This document shows positions 11,809 through 23,224 of a DNA stretch of 64,000 nucleotides, in pieces. Both the position numbers and the translations under genes were made by a program. Source of the stretch: Trichopria drosophilae (Eukaryota > Arthropoda > Insecta > Hymenoptera > Diapriidae); NCBI GenBank assembly GCA_030407085.1, contig CM059582.1, forward strand, positions 84,289,501-84,353,500. Direction: 5' to 3'. The first letter of the stretch is position 1, and each line of letters opens with the position of its first letter. The notes under the pieces are model-generated. The model worked only from the letters and a program-made list of their open reading frames with translations. It was not told the origin of the DNA and searched no databases.

Positions 11809-12902
11809 GTGCAGGACACCAGGCAAAGAAGATTTGAGCTTTACTTACGATTACTTTTAATTTAATGTCGTAAACAATGTGGTTACTCTGTTTCTTATGC
11901 AAGGAATTTTTTATCGAATTTAAGGCTTCTAGTGAATCCGAAAGGATAATAATAATCTTGTTATAAAAGTTAGCTAATGCGTATTTGATAGCTTGCCATA
12001 TGGCAATCAGTTCCGTTTCTGAAGCTGAAAGATTATCACTGATTCTGAGATTAAATACTTTTTTAATATTCTGGTGAAACCAGGCTATACTATTTTTAGA
12101 CCTAATTGGGTCTAAATCGGAGTTTTCTTTGACGGAACCGTCAGTAAAAATGTACTCGTAATTAGGAAAGTTAGCGTATAACTTTTGATTAAAGGTACGA
12201 TTTGGAGAATTGCTTTTTATCAATTCTTGGCCGAATGCTGTGTTAATTTATAAAGAGTGGAATTGAATGTGTAGGGGGTATTCAATAGATAGAGGGAATT
12301 GGGATTTAAAAATTAAATCAAAATGAAGTCTATTATCTTTATACAATTTCAAAATGTTTTGTGCTATATTTTTCCTAAATTTGGTGCAGTTATATTCGTC
12401 AAGTAGTTTTAATTTGATCAAAATGGGTAATTTTGGTTTAATTTATCAATGGTAATCAATATCGGGGGAATGTTACTTAATTTTCGTATGACGTTAGTAG
12501 ATGTTGAGCGTAACAAGCCTAATGATATGCGAAGGGCTGCGTTTTGAATAGGTAGGAGTTTCTTCAGATGTGTATATTAAGTGTTGGCGAAACATTGGGA
12601 TCCCCAACAAAGGATCTGTCCTATTAGCCCTTTACAAATTCGAAGAAGGTGAATGGGATGAGCTCCCCAAGAAATAGTACTGAGCGATTTTATTTTATTT
12701 AGAGCTTGTTTAGCTTTAGAGATGTTATTTTTTATGTGATTTGCCCAGGTCAGTTTCTTGTCAAAGGAGACTCCCAAAAATTGGACAAAATCAGATGATT
12801 TGATAAGATGATTATTCAGTTGGATTGAGTTTTCTTTAGGTGTAGTTCTTAGTCGAGAAAAAATCATGAACTTTGTTTTGGAAGTCTCGATTGACAGTCC
12901 CC
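11809..12902 (-). pseudogene. I-type LINE ORF2, middle fragment (RT thumb, connection, RNase H start)
   Basis: The minus strand from 12902 encodes GLSIETSKTKFMIFSR followed by FVQFLGVSFDKKLTWANHI, the typical end of a LINE reverse transcriptase. After a degraded stretch (about 12230-12570), 12190-11815 encodes the first part of RNase H: YEYIFTDGSVKEN (first Asp), SETELIAIWQAI (Glu), IIILSDSLEALNSI (Asp) and FFAWCPA. The RNase H is then cut by the insertion ending at 11808. At the other side, the RT is cut by the transposon at 12907-16714; the two halves join in frame if the insertion and one TGTT copy are removed. Confidence 0.85.
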
Positions 12903-13198
12903 TGTTCACAGGTGTCAGGAAGGCGAAAAAAGTTTGGCTGTGGTAACAAAAAATGTGGCACGGTGGGAAAGATAGTTTAAATTACCAAGAAACAGAAAAG
13001 GTTTGTCCCAAAATCGGAAAAGTTCATCTGAATAAATTATAAGCACATATGTACATGAAATATTCGTGAATTTGAAATTTTTGCATTATACGTGTTAGGA
13101 GAGGTCACATTTGCATATAATATACGTTTCCTTTCTCTTTCTCACTCCCTCAGTCAATCACTCACACACACACATAAGGATTTTATTTTTAAAATGAC

Positions 13199-13843
13199 AA
13201 AGGACCCCGCACACTTTAGCTTGATTTGCGGGCCCGGTTAAATTTCCTGAAACTTCGCTAAGTTGTAGTCCAGAACAGGCCGAACAAAAGTTCTATATGG
13301 TAAAAGCCCCAAAAATCAATAGTTTTCGAGATAAAGTACTATACGATATAGTCCGGGCGTACGATATAGGCCCCGGATCCGAGACTTTCGCATTTATTTT
13401 TTATATGCGACAACAATATTCATAGGTTTTTTTGGTCGCTGATTACGAATGTGATATCAGATTTTAAAAATTCAAAATGGCGGACCCCAAAAACCCCAGA
13501 ATAATGAGTTTCAAGCGATTTCGTTTAATTTTTCAAAACTCGTCCGCCATATTGGATCCGCCATTTTGAATTTTTAAAATCTGTTATCACATTCGTAATC
13601 AGCGACCAAAAAAACCTATGCATATTGTTGTTGCATATAAAAAATAAATGCGAAAGTCTCGGATCCGGGGGCCTATATCGTACGCCCGTACTATATCGCA
13701 TAGTACTTTATCTCGAAAACTATTGATTTTTGGGGCTTTTACCATATACAACTTTTGTTCGGGCTATTCTGGACTAGAACTTAGCGAAGTTTCAGGAAAT
13801 TTAACCGGGCCCGCAAATCAAGCTAAAGTGTGCGGGGTCCTTT
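13199..13843. mobile_element. Palindromic MITE (foldback), 645 bp
   Basis: The two arms are reverse complements almost end to end, with outer ends AAAGGACCCCGCACAC / GTGCGGGGTCCTTT. The inner part of each arm carries the ATGGCGG-type module also seen in the 120-bp repeats near 1.5 and 2.4 kb. It sits between the left TIR and the coding part of the enclosing transposon. Confidence 0.85.
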
Positions 13844-14113
13844 ACACGTTATTGCCTTTCTTATCATTTTATTATTTTTATTATTTTATCATTTTATTAT
13901 TTGCCTTTCATAACGTTCCATGGCGGATTGTCTTACGTTTGTAAACAACCATATAAACCAACGATGAAATATACAAAAGCAAAGGAATTCCCATTTCGAT
14001 TAGTACGCGTTCAGTGTTATCGAGAATATTACATTCTATTTTTTCTTTACGATTTTCAATACGTTTTACGCGATCAGTATATAATTTTGTAGTTGTGAAA
14101 ACTATGTTTGAAA

Positions 14114-16304
14114 ATGCCACATCCGTGTAATCATCGGTGTGTTCATGAGGAGAATAGACACAAAATTTGTGCTCCGTGTGGTCGAAAAATAAGTTTAATC
14201 TCGTAGAAAGTGGAATATTTTCGCATTAGTGAACATCAGGAATTATTAATAAGATAGTTCATTAACAAGAATTTTGATATATCCAATCCTCAATTCCCTG
14301 TAAGTATTTGTGTGGCTTGTCGTCAGTTTCTTAAAGAACACGAACGAAAAATTGACAAAAGACCCTTCAAAGACATGCCAAACTATGAAGAAAGTCGTTT
14401 ACCAAGAAACACAATAAATTATGAAGAATCAACATCGATTTGCAATTGTTACATTTGTTTAACTGCTAGAAATAAGGTACACATTAATACAAAGAAAAAG
14501 TTGGCTGTCGGTTCAGCCTTAAATCCATCTATAACAATTACCTCTAAAAACGGTATGTATGATTCTCAGCATTCCAGTGTCACTGAAATACAAAAAAGTG
14601 AAAAATGCAAAACACAAACTTCAAACACAATGACTGTTTGCCGAAGTTGTTTTCAAGAAGTGGGAAGAGGAAAGCGTCATTTGTGTACTAAAAATACACA
14701 ATCTGCTTCTATAGCAAAAGCTCCTGAAAATTTGAACAAATTGGCGAGCTCTCTTCCGGAAAAACAACAGGAACAACTATATACCTCTTTGCTCTCAAAA
14801 ATAAGTGAACCGTTATCATCTTAAGTCGATAAATCACAGATTAATAAACCAATAGTTTTCTCATCTGAAAGTTTGAATGATTATCAAGTTGCGTCTGGTT
14901 CCTCAGGTAATCAAATGAAGAAGTTATGCCATTTCATCAGAAGTAACGCTGGAAAGACATCTGTACCAACCAATTATTCTAAAGAAGTTTCAGAGAGGTC
15001 TAGGATGTTGGAAGAATTGTATAATGAAGGTACGTTTAACTTTGACGTTGAAAAAGGTCTCGTCAAACCGCAAAGGCCTGTTGTCTGGGGCAACATAGAA
15101 AGTATTATTGAAAATGTTGTAAAAAGATGAAATTTTATCGGAAATTACACAGTTAAAGTCATGGCTGACGGTGTGCAAGGCTGTTTTAAAATATCGATGT
15201 CGATAATTCCAGAAAATTATGAGTCTGATTGTCTAGCACATGAAGATCAAAAGTGCTCACCGTCGAAAAGAAGAAAAACTGAAAAATGGACGAATGTACA
15301 TAAAACAATAATGGTAGGTATTGTACTCGACATTAAAGAAACCTACGAAAATACCAAAGTTTTATTTGATCTTATAAAGATCATTGACATTTCTATGAAA
15401 TTCGTGTGTATCTTCAAATTACTACTTCTCGTTAACGGACAGTAAACGGCTACTGCTACATATCCTTGTCAATTCTGTTTTATTTCACTACAAGATTTGC
15501 GAGATCGTAAAGAACTAGAAACTATTACTGGCAATGAGTCAGCGATGAACGAAGATGATGGCTCAAATAAGATAAATGAACCTTCAGTGAGCAAACGTAT
15601 GGCGATTTGCGTCATGATCATCAAACATTTGTTTCACACGCCAGTATGAAAAAGTTTTCTGTTGATAGTAGAAGTACCATAAATGCGCCTTTGTTCGATG
15701 ACGATGACACTATTAAAGTCATTCAAAAATGTTTAATTCCCGAGCTGCACATCTTATAATGGTTTGTGAACCACATTTTTTGGAAGGGTTTTGTACCGCT
15801 TCTTGGAAGAGAACAAGCTCTCCTATGGCCTCAAAGTTTGTATTTAATTTCAAAAAATGATCACGGAGAGGCGTTTGAAGGAAACGCATGCAGAAAATTA
15901 TTGAAGGCATCCGATAAGCTTTTAGACAATGATAGGTGCCACGAAGTAGGACCTTTACCCCTCGTACCATACGTATCAGCTTTGAAGGCAATTGATAAAA
16001 TCGTTCATTTATGATTCGGTGTGAAGAGAATGCAATTGGATATCAGCCAATACATCACCGATCTAAAAAAGCTCTTCTTGCCACCAATGTGCCAGAGAGT
16101 CCGAAAATTCATGTAGTGTTAAGCCACAACCAAGAGGAGTTCGAACACCTCAATGAGGATGAAGGTTTTGGAATCTGGTCTGAGCAAGCGGGGGAATCGA
16201 TACATCGTGTATTTTTAGTATTTTGGAATCGACCAAAAGTAAACAACATTAGAGATCCTGACTTGAAGGCAGCTGCCATCGATTTTTCATCAAAACATGT
16301 TTAA
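14114..16304 (+). pseudogene. Degenerate transposon-encoded protein, superfamily uncertain
   Basis: Fragments in several frames lie in one order. MPHPCNHRCVHEENRHKICAPC (14114-) has a Cys/His cluster ending CxxC. CVACRQFLKEHERK (about 14306-) is another. Then come CNCYICL (about 14440), CRSCFQEVGRGKRHLC (about 14641), KVMADGVQGCFKISMSIIPE (about 15155-), a stretch near 15335-15440 ending LLLVNGQ, and WSEQAGESIHRVFLVFW (about 16170). The order and spacing look like one protein of about 700 residues with N-terminal zinc-binding motifs, probably the transposase of the enclosing TIR element. At least four stops or frameshifts break it. I recall similar unassigned insect and hydra proteins, but I cannot name the family. 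Confidence 0.6.
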
Positions 16305-16435
16305 TTTTCATACATGTGATGTTACAATCGACGTTATACTTGATTTATGATTTATTATAGAATTAAATATAATTTTGTTACAAATGAAAGTAGCAAAAAT
16401 TTTAAAATATAAATTTTCTTTTATTCTTGTGTGCA

Positions 16436-16480
16436 TATGTATATGTGTGAGTGAGTGAGTGAGTGACTGAGGGAGTGAGA
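16436..16480. repeat. (GAGT)n microsatellite within the right TIR
   Basis: Five GTGA/GAGT units are followed by GACTGAGGGAGTGAG. The left TIR has the complementary stretch near 13138-13170 with CACACACA instead, so the two TIR copies differ mainly here. Confidence 0.7.
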
Positions 16481-16718
16481 AAGAGAAAGGAAATGTATAT
16501 TGTATGCAAACGTGACCTCTCCTAATACGTATAATGCAAAAATTTTAAATTCACGAATATTTCATGTACATATGTGCTTATAATTTATTTAGATCAACTG
16601 TTCCGATTTTGGGACAAACATTTTCTGTTTTCTGGTAATTTAAACTATCTTTCCCACCGTGCCATTTTTTTTTGTTACCAGAGCCAAACTTTTTTCGCCT
16701 TCCTGACACCTGTGTGTT

Positions 16719-18717
16719 GTTTTTGAGCCAATCATTCAGAGCGTTGAAGGAGTCAGACAATGTTTCTTTGCATTGGTCTAGATTTTTGTCGGAATGATAG
16801 ATCACACAATCGTCAGCAAATTGTAAATTTCGTGAACCATTTCGCATATTTTTTTCAAAATCCCTTACGTAAATGTTAAAAAACAAAGGGCTCAGGACCG
16901 ACCTCTGGGGGAGACCCTTGGTCATCAGGTTACCCTCGAAGTAGGTGTTGATGTTACGTTTTGAGATCACGAATTTGGTGAAGTGGATCATGTTAGTTGT
17001 TAATTGTAGATCAATTAGGTCTTGGATTAGGATGTTAGGTATGATGTTGTTAAATGCCCCCTGTATATCTACAAACAAAGCTCCATTCACATTGCTCCGG
17101 CAGAAGTCGAGGTTAATATCAGTCGCAAAAAGGGTGGTGCTGTCTGTGGTCGATCTTTGTTTTCTAAATCAGAATTGTGACTTAGGAATATGACAATTTT
17201 GTTCCAGCCACCATTCAAGGCGATTCTTAACAAGGATTTCAAAGATCTTGCTAATGTTAGAGGACAAAGCAATATGTCTAAAGCCCCTGTTATTTGGTTT
17301 GGGGATTAGAATTGTGTCGGATCATTCCATGATTTTGGATATAATTGTTGAATGCAGCACCTGTTGAAAATATTGATAATAAGAGCGTGAACTTTTGCTG
17401 GAAGGTTAAGTAGAGCTTTATTTGAGATGCAGTCCCGTTCTGGTGATGAGTTCTTTAAAGTGGGATATAATGCAGTTATATTCTTGTATAGTAAAAGGTG
17501 AGTCAAGAAATTGATTGGCTAAAGTTTGGATTGTTAGGAATGCAACCTTTTAAATGGATGGAGGAGATTTCAGTTTGCTAATGGAGGATAGGAGATTGGG
17601 GTCATCCAAAATTTTGTGGTCCTTACTAGTATGTTGTATTTTGCTATTTTTAAATAATGCAATTATTTTCTATACTTGGGAAGTATTCATATCATTATTA
17701 ATACTATTACAAAACCTGATGTAACCAGCTTTCTTTTCTTCTTTGAGAATATGTTTGGCTTCGTTGGATGCTTCCCTCAGAGCGTTTAGGTTTTGTTGGG
17801 TGACCTCCTTGCGGAACTTTTTAAGGCTGATGTTTTCTTGTTAAGAGCCAAGTTACATCCATCAGATTTTTTTAAGGATTTATGGATTTCTTTACAGAGG
17901 TCATCATAGATGGAAAGATAATTGACATTGGTTACTTTGAATTTGGGTGCCTTTTTGACATAAGATGTTTGTATAAACTCCAATCGGTCTTAGTCAAATT
18001 TAGGTTGGATCTGGTATCTGCAGCCTGAGTCATTTTATCCGCGATATCTATTTCAATTGGGAGGTGGTCACTACTCAGCGGCTCCCCCAACACCGTCCAG
18101 CTAGTTTTAAGATAAAGGTCTGCTATAGCCAAGTTAAGATCGGGAGAACCCAGTTTTTCTCATGCAGCATTGGGAAGCTTGGTGAAATTTTCAGGATTGT
18201 TGATGACAACAAAATTAGAGTCAGTTAAGATTCTTTTCAAGTTTCTACCTGCTGCATTGGGCGTTCCTTTACTCTAGGCCTCCTGGTGCGCATTGAAATC
18301 ACCACAGACGATGGCGGCGGATTGGTTCTCCGGCAGAAGGCCAATCCAGTCGCCATCATACTGTTTTGAATGTGGATGTCTGTAGAGGTTGACGATAGTT
18401 ATCGTTTCATTGATAAGTATCACCTGAAGTTCAATTATCTCCAGCCCTCCCAGGTTGTTATGCAGGCGAATAGTTTTATAGTTTACATTGGGTTTCAATG
18501 CTACCAGGAGGCCTAGGGCTTGGTCCCCGCTAAGGTTTTCATCTCTGTCCAATCGGACAGTGTTGTAGGAGCCGAGCTTAAATTGTTTTTCTGCAGTGAT
18601 CCACGTTACGGATATACAGATAACATCGTACCGACCGTATATTCGTAGTAGATCCAGCTTGCCGGCAATACCCCTTGCATTCCATTGTAGAATTTTTAAG
18701 TTAGATTGGGAGTTCAT
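16719..18717 (-). pseudogene. I-type LINE ORF2, 5' fragment (endonuclease and reverse transcriptase)
   Basis: Reading down from an ATG at 18717, NLKILQWNARGIAG opens an APE endonuclease, with IVCGDFNAHQEA near 18280 and LSSDHLPIEIDIAD near 18060. RT follows in broken frames: LFVDIQGAFNN (motif A) near 17070, KGLPQRSVLSPLFFNIYV (motif B) near 16900, and NLQFADDCVIYHSD (FADD, motif C) near 16810. The fragment ends at the TGTT duplication. With the segments at 11809-12902 and 3033-3629 it makes one element with the order EN, RT, RNase H, typical of the I group. Multiple frameshifts make it inactive. No ORF1 was found upstream. Confidence 0.85.
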
Positions 18718-18836
18718 GCTGTTTAATTTAAATTTTGATGACGTTAAAGCTGAGTGAAACAATAAAAAATCAAACAAAGCGAGAAGAGTTAAATTTAGAA
18801 TGACTATCTGTATAATATGTATAGGCCCCCGGTATA

Positions 18837-20035
18837 CCGGCTGTAGCCCACGATGTTGAAGTTTGCAACGTTCGAGGCGAACGAAAAAAATTTTTTTTTT
18901 TTGTTTGTCGAACGAAGTTTTTTTGTTATCCTTGTCATATATGAACCTCATAAATGACAAAAATAAAATTTTCGAAAATTAGGGGGCTGGTGGAGGGCGC
19001 AAAACAAACAGAATGTAATTTTTTCGAAATTTTTCTATGCCAGGATCATCACGAAAATTGGGGTAAGACACCCCGAAATACCGAAAAATCGCTCTGAAAT
19101 CGCCATTTTATCTTAGGGGTCTGTTTTTATTGTTTAGATATTCATTAGTACTCATAATAAACATAATGTAATTTTTTCGAAATTTTTCTATGCCAGGATC
19201 ATCTGCTAATATCAGAAGAAATACCGCTGTGAAATCGCCAATTTCTGTATAACTTTATCAGAAAGGCCCCTGAACTTCGAATAAAATATTTGTAACAGTT
19301 TAAAATGGAAGAAGAAAAGTAGAACTCATTTGTAATAGAATTATATTTATTATGGTAGTATAAATAATAATAATCGATTTCAGAGCGTTATTTCGGTTTT
19401 TTGGGGTGTCTTACCCCAATTTTCGAGATGATCCTGGCATAGAAAAATTTCGAAAAAATTACATTATGTTCGTTACGAGTATTAATGAATATCTAAACAA
19501 TAAAAACAGACCCCTAAAAGAAATTGGCGATTTCAGAGCGTTATTTCGGTTTTTTGGGGTGTCTTACCCCCACTTTCGAGATGATCCTGGCATAGAAAAA
19601 TTTCGAAAAAATTACATTATGTTCGTTACGAGTATTAATGAATATTTAAAAAATAAAAACAGACCCCTAAGATAAAATGGCGATTTCAGAGCGATTTTTC
19701 GGTTTTTCGGGGTGTCTTACCCCAATTTTCGAGATGATCCTGGCATAGAAAAATTTCGAAAAAATTACATTATGTTTGTTACGAGTATTAATGAATATTT
19801 AAAAAATAAAAACAGACCCCTAAGACAAAATGGCGATTTCAGAGCGTTTTTTTCGGGTTTTTTGGGTCTGTTTTGCGCCCTCCACCAGCCCCCTAATTTT
19901 CTAAAATTTTATTTTTGTCATTTATGAGGTTCATATATGACAAGGATAAGGAAAAAACTTCGTTCCACAAAAAAAAAAAAAAATTTTTTCGTTCGCCTCG
20001 AACGTTGCAAACTTCAACATCGTTATAGCCCAGGG
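18837..20035. mobile_element. Foldback element with 153-bp subterminal repeats
   Basis: Outer arms match as reverse complements (about 18845-19010 versus 19865-20025). Both contain GATGTTGAAGTTTGCAACG and the GAGGCGAACG block. Internally, a 153-bp unit recurs at 19378, 19531, 19684 and 19837, with inverted copies at 19021 and 19174. TATA flanks both ends (18833-18836, 20036-20039) as a possible target duplication. It lies just upstream of the I-type LINE 5' end. No genuine gene: open frames inside simply read the tandem unit. Confidence 0.85.
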
Positions 20036-20039
20036 TATA

Positions 20040-20390
20040 AGAAGAAAGGTATATCAACTTTGTGATTGCGCATAAGCAACCAATCGACGTTGATCTAAAT
20101 TGATCGGCTAAGGCAGGGTGTGAACATGTTATAATAAGAGAGGTATAGATGTAACCAATCAGCATTGATCTATATTGGTCTTTCCCCTTCTCCAACATGC
20201 GTCTTGCAATACCTCTCTTATTCTACTATGGCTATAGCCGCACATTTCCGTTGTTACGCCTTCTTCGCTCGCTGGGACTCGGAGCCGTTTTGGTCCCGAC
20301 TTCACCCGAAGTTGGCTGATAGTGCTGATTGGCTGGTCGATTCCCAGCGGATTTCAAACGCCACGCCCCGCCGGCGGAGGAATGTCAATA
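20040..20390. other. No gene recognised
   Basis: The sequence is of mixed composition with two imperfect repeats of AACCAATCRRCRTTGATCTA (about 20080 and 20153). I see no coding or RNA features. Confidence 0.5.
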
Positions 20391-20445
20391 CAGTAGAACT
20401 CACGATAGCGGACCAGTGTTCTCAGATCTAGCAGGAATTTCTTTC
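20391..20445. mobile_element. Pogo/Tigger-like terminal sequence (left-type end)
   Basis: CAGTAGAACTCACGATAGCG, preceded by TA, resembles pogo-group termini of Tc1/mariner elements (CAGTA..., TA target). The adjoining segment through GCAGGAATTTC (about 20418-20445) is inverted at 36852-36880. No pogo transposase was found nearby. Confidence 0.4.
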
Positions 20446-20910
20446 GGTATCTAAAACTTTGATTTCCTGCCAATTAATGTGCTTGTGTTCCAAAATATGT
20501 TCGGAAATTAAGAGTATTTTTTTTAGAACATCTAAATAAATTGGGTTTATACTTCATGTTCATGGATTCTGATATGATCCTTTTTTTGCCATACTTATGA
20601 TACATCACAATGTTTACAAATTATAAGACAAACAGAGTTATATTTGTTCATTTTATTAATTCTATCTTTGCATTTTCTGGCAATTGAATTCCAATTATGC
20701 CGTACTACTATAATATTCCTACTGTCGAAAGACTTCTGAGTTATTTTCATGAGATTGAATTCGTTTTTAATTTGTTTTGAAAAAATCTTTTCACGATAAA
20801 TTGTTGTCACGTGAATATTATTAAATATTACTAATATTGTGTTTAAGATAACGTGTTTCCGAATTTTTAATTAATCTGTTAACATCTTCTATGATTGCCA
20901 ATTTTTGAGA
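20440..20910. repeat. Left arm of a 10-kb-spaced inverted repeat
   Basis: It matches 30573-31040 as reverse complement at about 90%. Both arms keep the same 70-codon open frame (20595-20810 minus; about 30658-30873 plus), including SRNIIVVRHNWNSIARKCK, but with no ATG at the start. The peptide is not recognised. Confidence 0.75.
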
Positions 20911-21387
20911 CTAATGACGGAAAGAACTATAATTCACTCACACTGTAAAGTTTTATTTTAATTGGATTTTATTATTAAAAGATGTATGAAAATAAATATG
21001 CGAACTCTCACTATCTCCTAATTTTAAAACTTGTTCGCCGCTGGAACTGATAAAAATGAATTTATACACATCAGTAGTACAAGAACTTTATTTCGATTAT
21101 GAAATGCAATCAGCAGAAAAGATTAATTATAAAAAAATAACGTTAGCTGTTGATCAAATGTATAGTTCTTACTGTTTAACATACTTAAAGATATTCGTAG
21201 AGGAATAATAAAGGTTAGTAGGATTGCATATTACTTCAATGAATTTCTTACAATACTATAAATATTATATATATCACTATCTGTACTGAAGCCGAGGCAG
21301 TTCTCTGGTAAGTATAATTGTAAAATTAGGCTTTGCACAACATTATTAACTGTTTTTCCCACACGTTTATGTAAACGGTTCCCTGTT

Positions 21388-21898
21388 AATGAGTCGAATC
21401 TCCACGGATCGGATCATTTACCAGTGTTTGTAACCCTTTATCTCTCCGAAGATAAATTTACTCCGCAACCACTCGCACAAGGTTCTGTAATTCGTCGTAT
21501 GACTCGTTACCTAAGGACGGGGCAAATACTGTTTCTGCGACTTTTAACTCGCTCTTTGCGAGCCTGTATCAGAGAACGGAATCCACGGAATTTATTGAAC
21601 TCGACGCGCACTCTAGCCACTTAAAAGAAGCAATCCGTGATTCGGCGCTCTCTACCTGCCTAGTAAAAGATGTGATAATTCGCGATAACTTCTCGCTCTC
21701 TAGATTCGAAAAATGTTGGTTCGACAGGGAATGTCTCTCTGCCAAAAGATTGCTCACCCGTGCACAAAGACACATGAGAGAGGCAGGGTACAGCGCGTCC
21801 ACTTCAGAAGAATTTAAAGAAGCTCGTAGGTTTTATTCGAACCTAATAGCATTTAAAAAACGCTCTTATGATACCAACATAGCTGACTGCTTTAATTA
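21388..21898 (+). pseudogene. LINE ORF2 fragment (endonuclease end and linker)
   Basis: One frame near 21394 reads NLHGSDHLPVFV, matching the GSDHLPV end of the endonuclease in the LINE at 7.98 kb. Later frames read CWFDRECLSAKRLLTRAQRH and the following ~50 residues, which align with the WFDGECTSARRVFRR region at about 8278-8450. This is a diverged relative of the 6-10 kb LINE, reduced to about 510 bp. A frameshift lies between the two parts. Confidence 0.75.
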
Positions 21899-23081
21899 AT
21901 ATAGGATAAGAAAATTCGCCATTTACTTCTTTTAATTCCGAAACATATTTCCAAAATGACTCTACATCCGAATTTAAAAGTCCAGTTTTATCATCTTCCG
22001 AAAAAGCGTGGGGTAATGATAACCATTCTGTGGCTAATTTAGTTTCTTCTAAACCGGACTGTAAAGCAATTCTGGACAAATTTCTTATTTCCTTCCTCGT
22101 TCCATTCGATAAAGCCACTTTAGGATTTAAAAATGCTAAATTCTTTAAAAAGTCATCGTTAAGTGGAAGGCGTTTCAATATTTCATTTACAGCATTTATG
22201 TAGCACTGTGTGCACGTATTTTGAATTTCCTTCTTTACTTCTTCATTTGTAATAGATTGCAAAAACCGCTCGCATGCTGGTCCTAAATTGACATCACTAA
22301 TATTCATCATTTTATCCGGTCCGAAAGTATCGTTTGAAAAGACTTTATCGTTTAAATATTCGTACGAAATATAATTCTGCGCTATATCCAAAAGTAACTT
22401 TTTGGTGTATGGAGCCAGTTCATGGATTGACACCTTTTCCGATTGAAAAATGGCATTATATCTGTTCAAATATTCCAAGACGTACTTTAATATGTGCAGT
22501 AATATCTGGATTACTTAAAAGATCGAATAATTTTGAAGCTGTAGTTTTTAATTCTTTTGTATTGCTTTTCTCGAAAGTTTATAAACGAAAAAATCGGTCA
22601 AAGGTGCCAGTTGTCCAGCAACCGTACAAGACACTGATGCAAATACAGCCATCGCGTAGCAGATACTTTTAATAATCGATTGTTTTTCACTTCATGAAAG
22701 TTTTGAAATTCGTGAAGAATGGCTGAACGTTTAGCACTTCCATGAACATACGTCGCTACACCTCTAATCAACTTTTCAACAATCGAAGGAAGTTGTTTGC
22801 ACGACTTATTCGCTATTATGGGAGAAATATGACATATGCACGGCAGTTTACCAAGAAATGGACATTCCTTTTTTAATAAAGTGAAAAGCGATTTCTCATT
22901 TCCTACCATCGCATGAAAAACCTACAATATTTTTAAGCGGAATCCCCCTCGATTCAAAGCAAGTTTTCACTTCTTTACATAAAGATTCAGCGTTACAATT
23001 TGATGCATTAAAAAATACTAAATTCAACAATTGTGTTGTTACTTGAAATGACGGCAAGACATAGCGCATTAGAACGCACAA
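21899..23081 (-). pseudogene. hAT-like transposase remnant (KIAA1586/DUF4371-like)
   Basis: Minus-strand fragments in order: GIPLKNIVGFSCDGRK (about 22900-22960), LPCICHISPIIANKSCKQLP (about 22790-22850), LKVSATRWLYLHQCLVRLLD (about 22610-22670), then IFQSEKVSIHELAPYTKKLL and LGPACERFLQSI, ending with a FWKYVSEL stretch near 21945. This order (GxxxDG, CICH, TRWLS-like) matches the hAT-derived DUF4371 and KIAA1586-type proteins. Two or more frameshifts separate the pieces, and the expected C-terminal dimerisation block is incomplete at the LINE fragment boundary. Confidence 0.7.
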
Positions 23082-23089
23082 AAGTTTTG

Positions 23090-23224
23090 TTAAAAAAATG
23101 AACGCGAGCGAGCATTATCTGGAAAACGCTCAGCATACAACGCAACAGCATCGTCAATATTCCTCTTACATTCACCATAAATAAGAATCATTTCGATTTT
23201 TTCGGGAACTGTAGCAGGATTCAT
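23090..23224 (-). pseudogene. DUF4817-like helix-turn-helix fragment
   Basis: An ATG-started 44-codon frame reads EKIEMILIYGECKRNIDDAV followed by ALYAERFPDNARS. The pattern (MI..YGE...N...A...Y..RFP) is that of the DUF4817 helix-turn-helix found in many insect transposons. It lies immediately upstream of the hAT-like remnant and may be a separate insertion. It stops at a TAA. Confidence 0.6.

Larger units (their letters stand above)
12907..16714. mobile_element. 3.8-kb DNA transposon, about 280-bp TIRs, TSD TGTT
   Basis: The left TIR (12907 to about 13186) and right TIR (about 16435-16714) match as reverse complements at well over 90%, starting CACAGGTGTCAGGAAGGCG. Direct repeats TGTT (12903-12906 and 16715-16718) flank it, a 4-bp target-site duplication. 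Removing element plus one TGTT restores the LINE reading frame across LNDWLKNN and GLSIETSK, which confirms the ends. It carries a degenerate plus-strand protein gene (14114-16304) and a foldback MITE (13199-13843). The TIR sequence and TSD do not match a superfamily I can name with confidence. Confidence 0.9.

Noticed and set aside
19406..19927. Repetitive proteins of 71-89 residues (SYPNFRDDPGIEKFRKNY units)
   Set aside because: They are read-through of the 153-bp repeat (a multiple of three), present also in inverted copies; no independent sign of coding.
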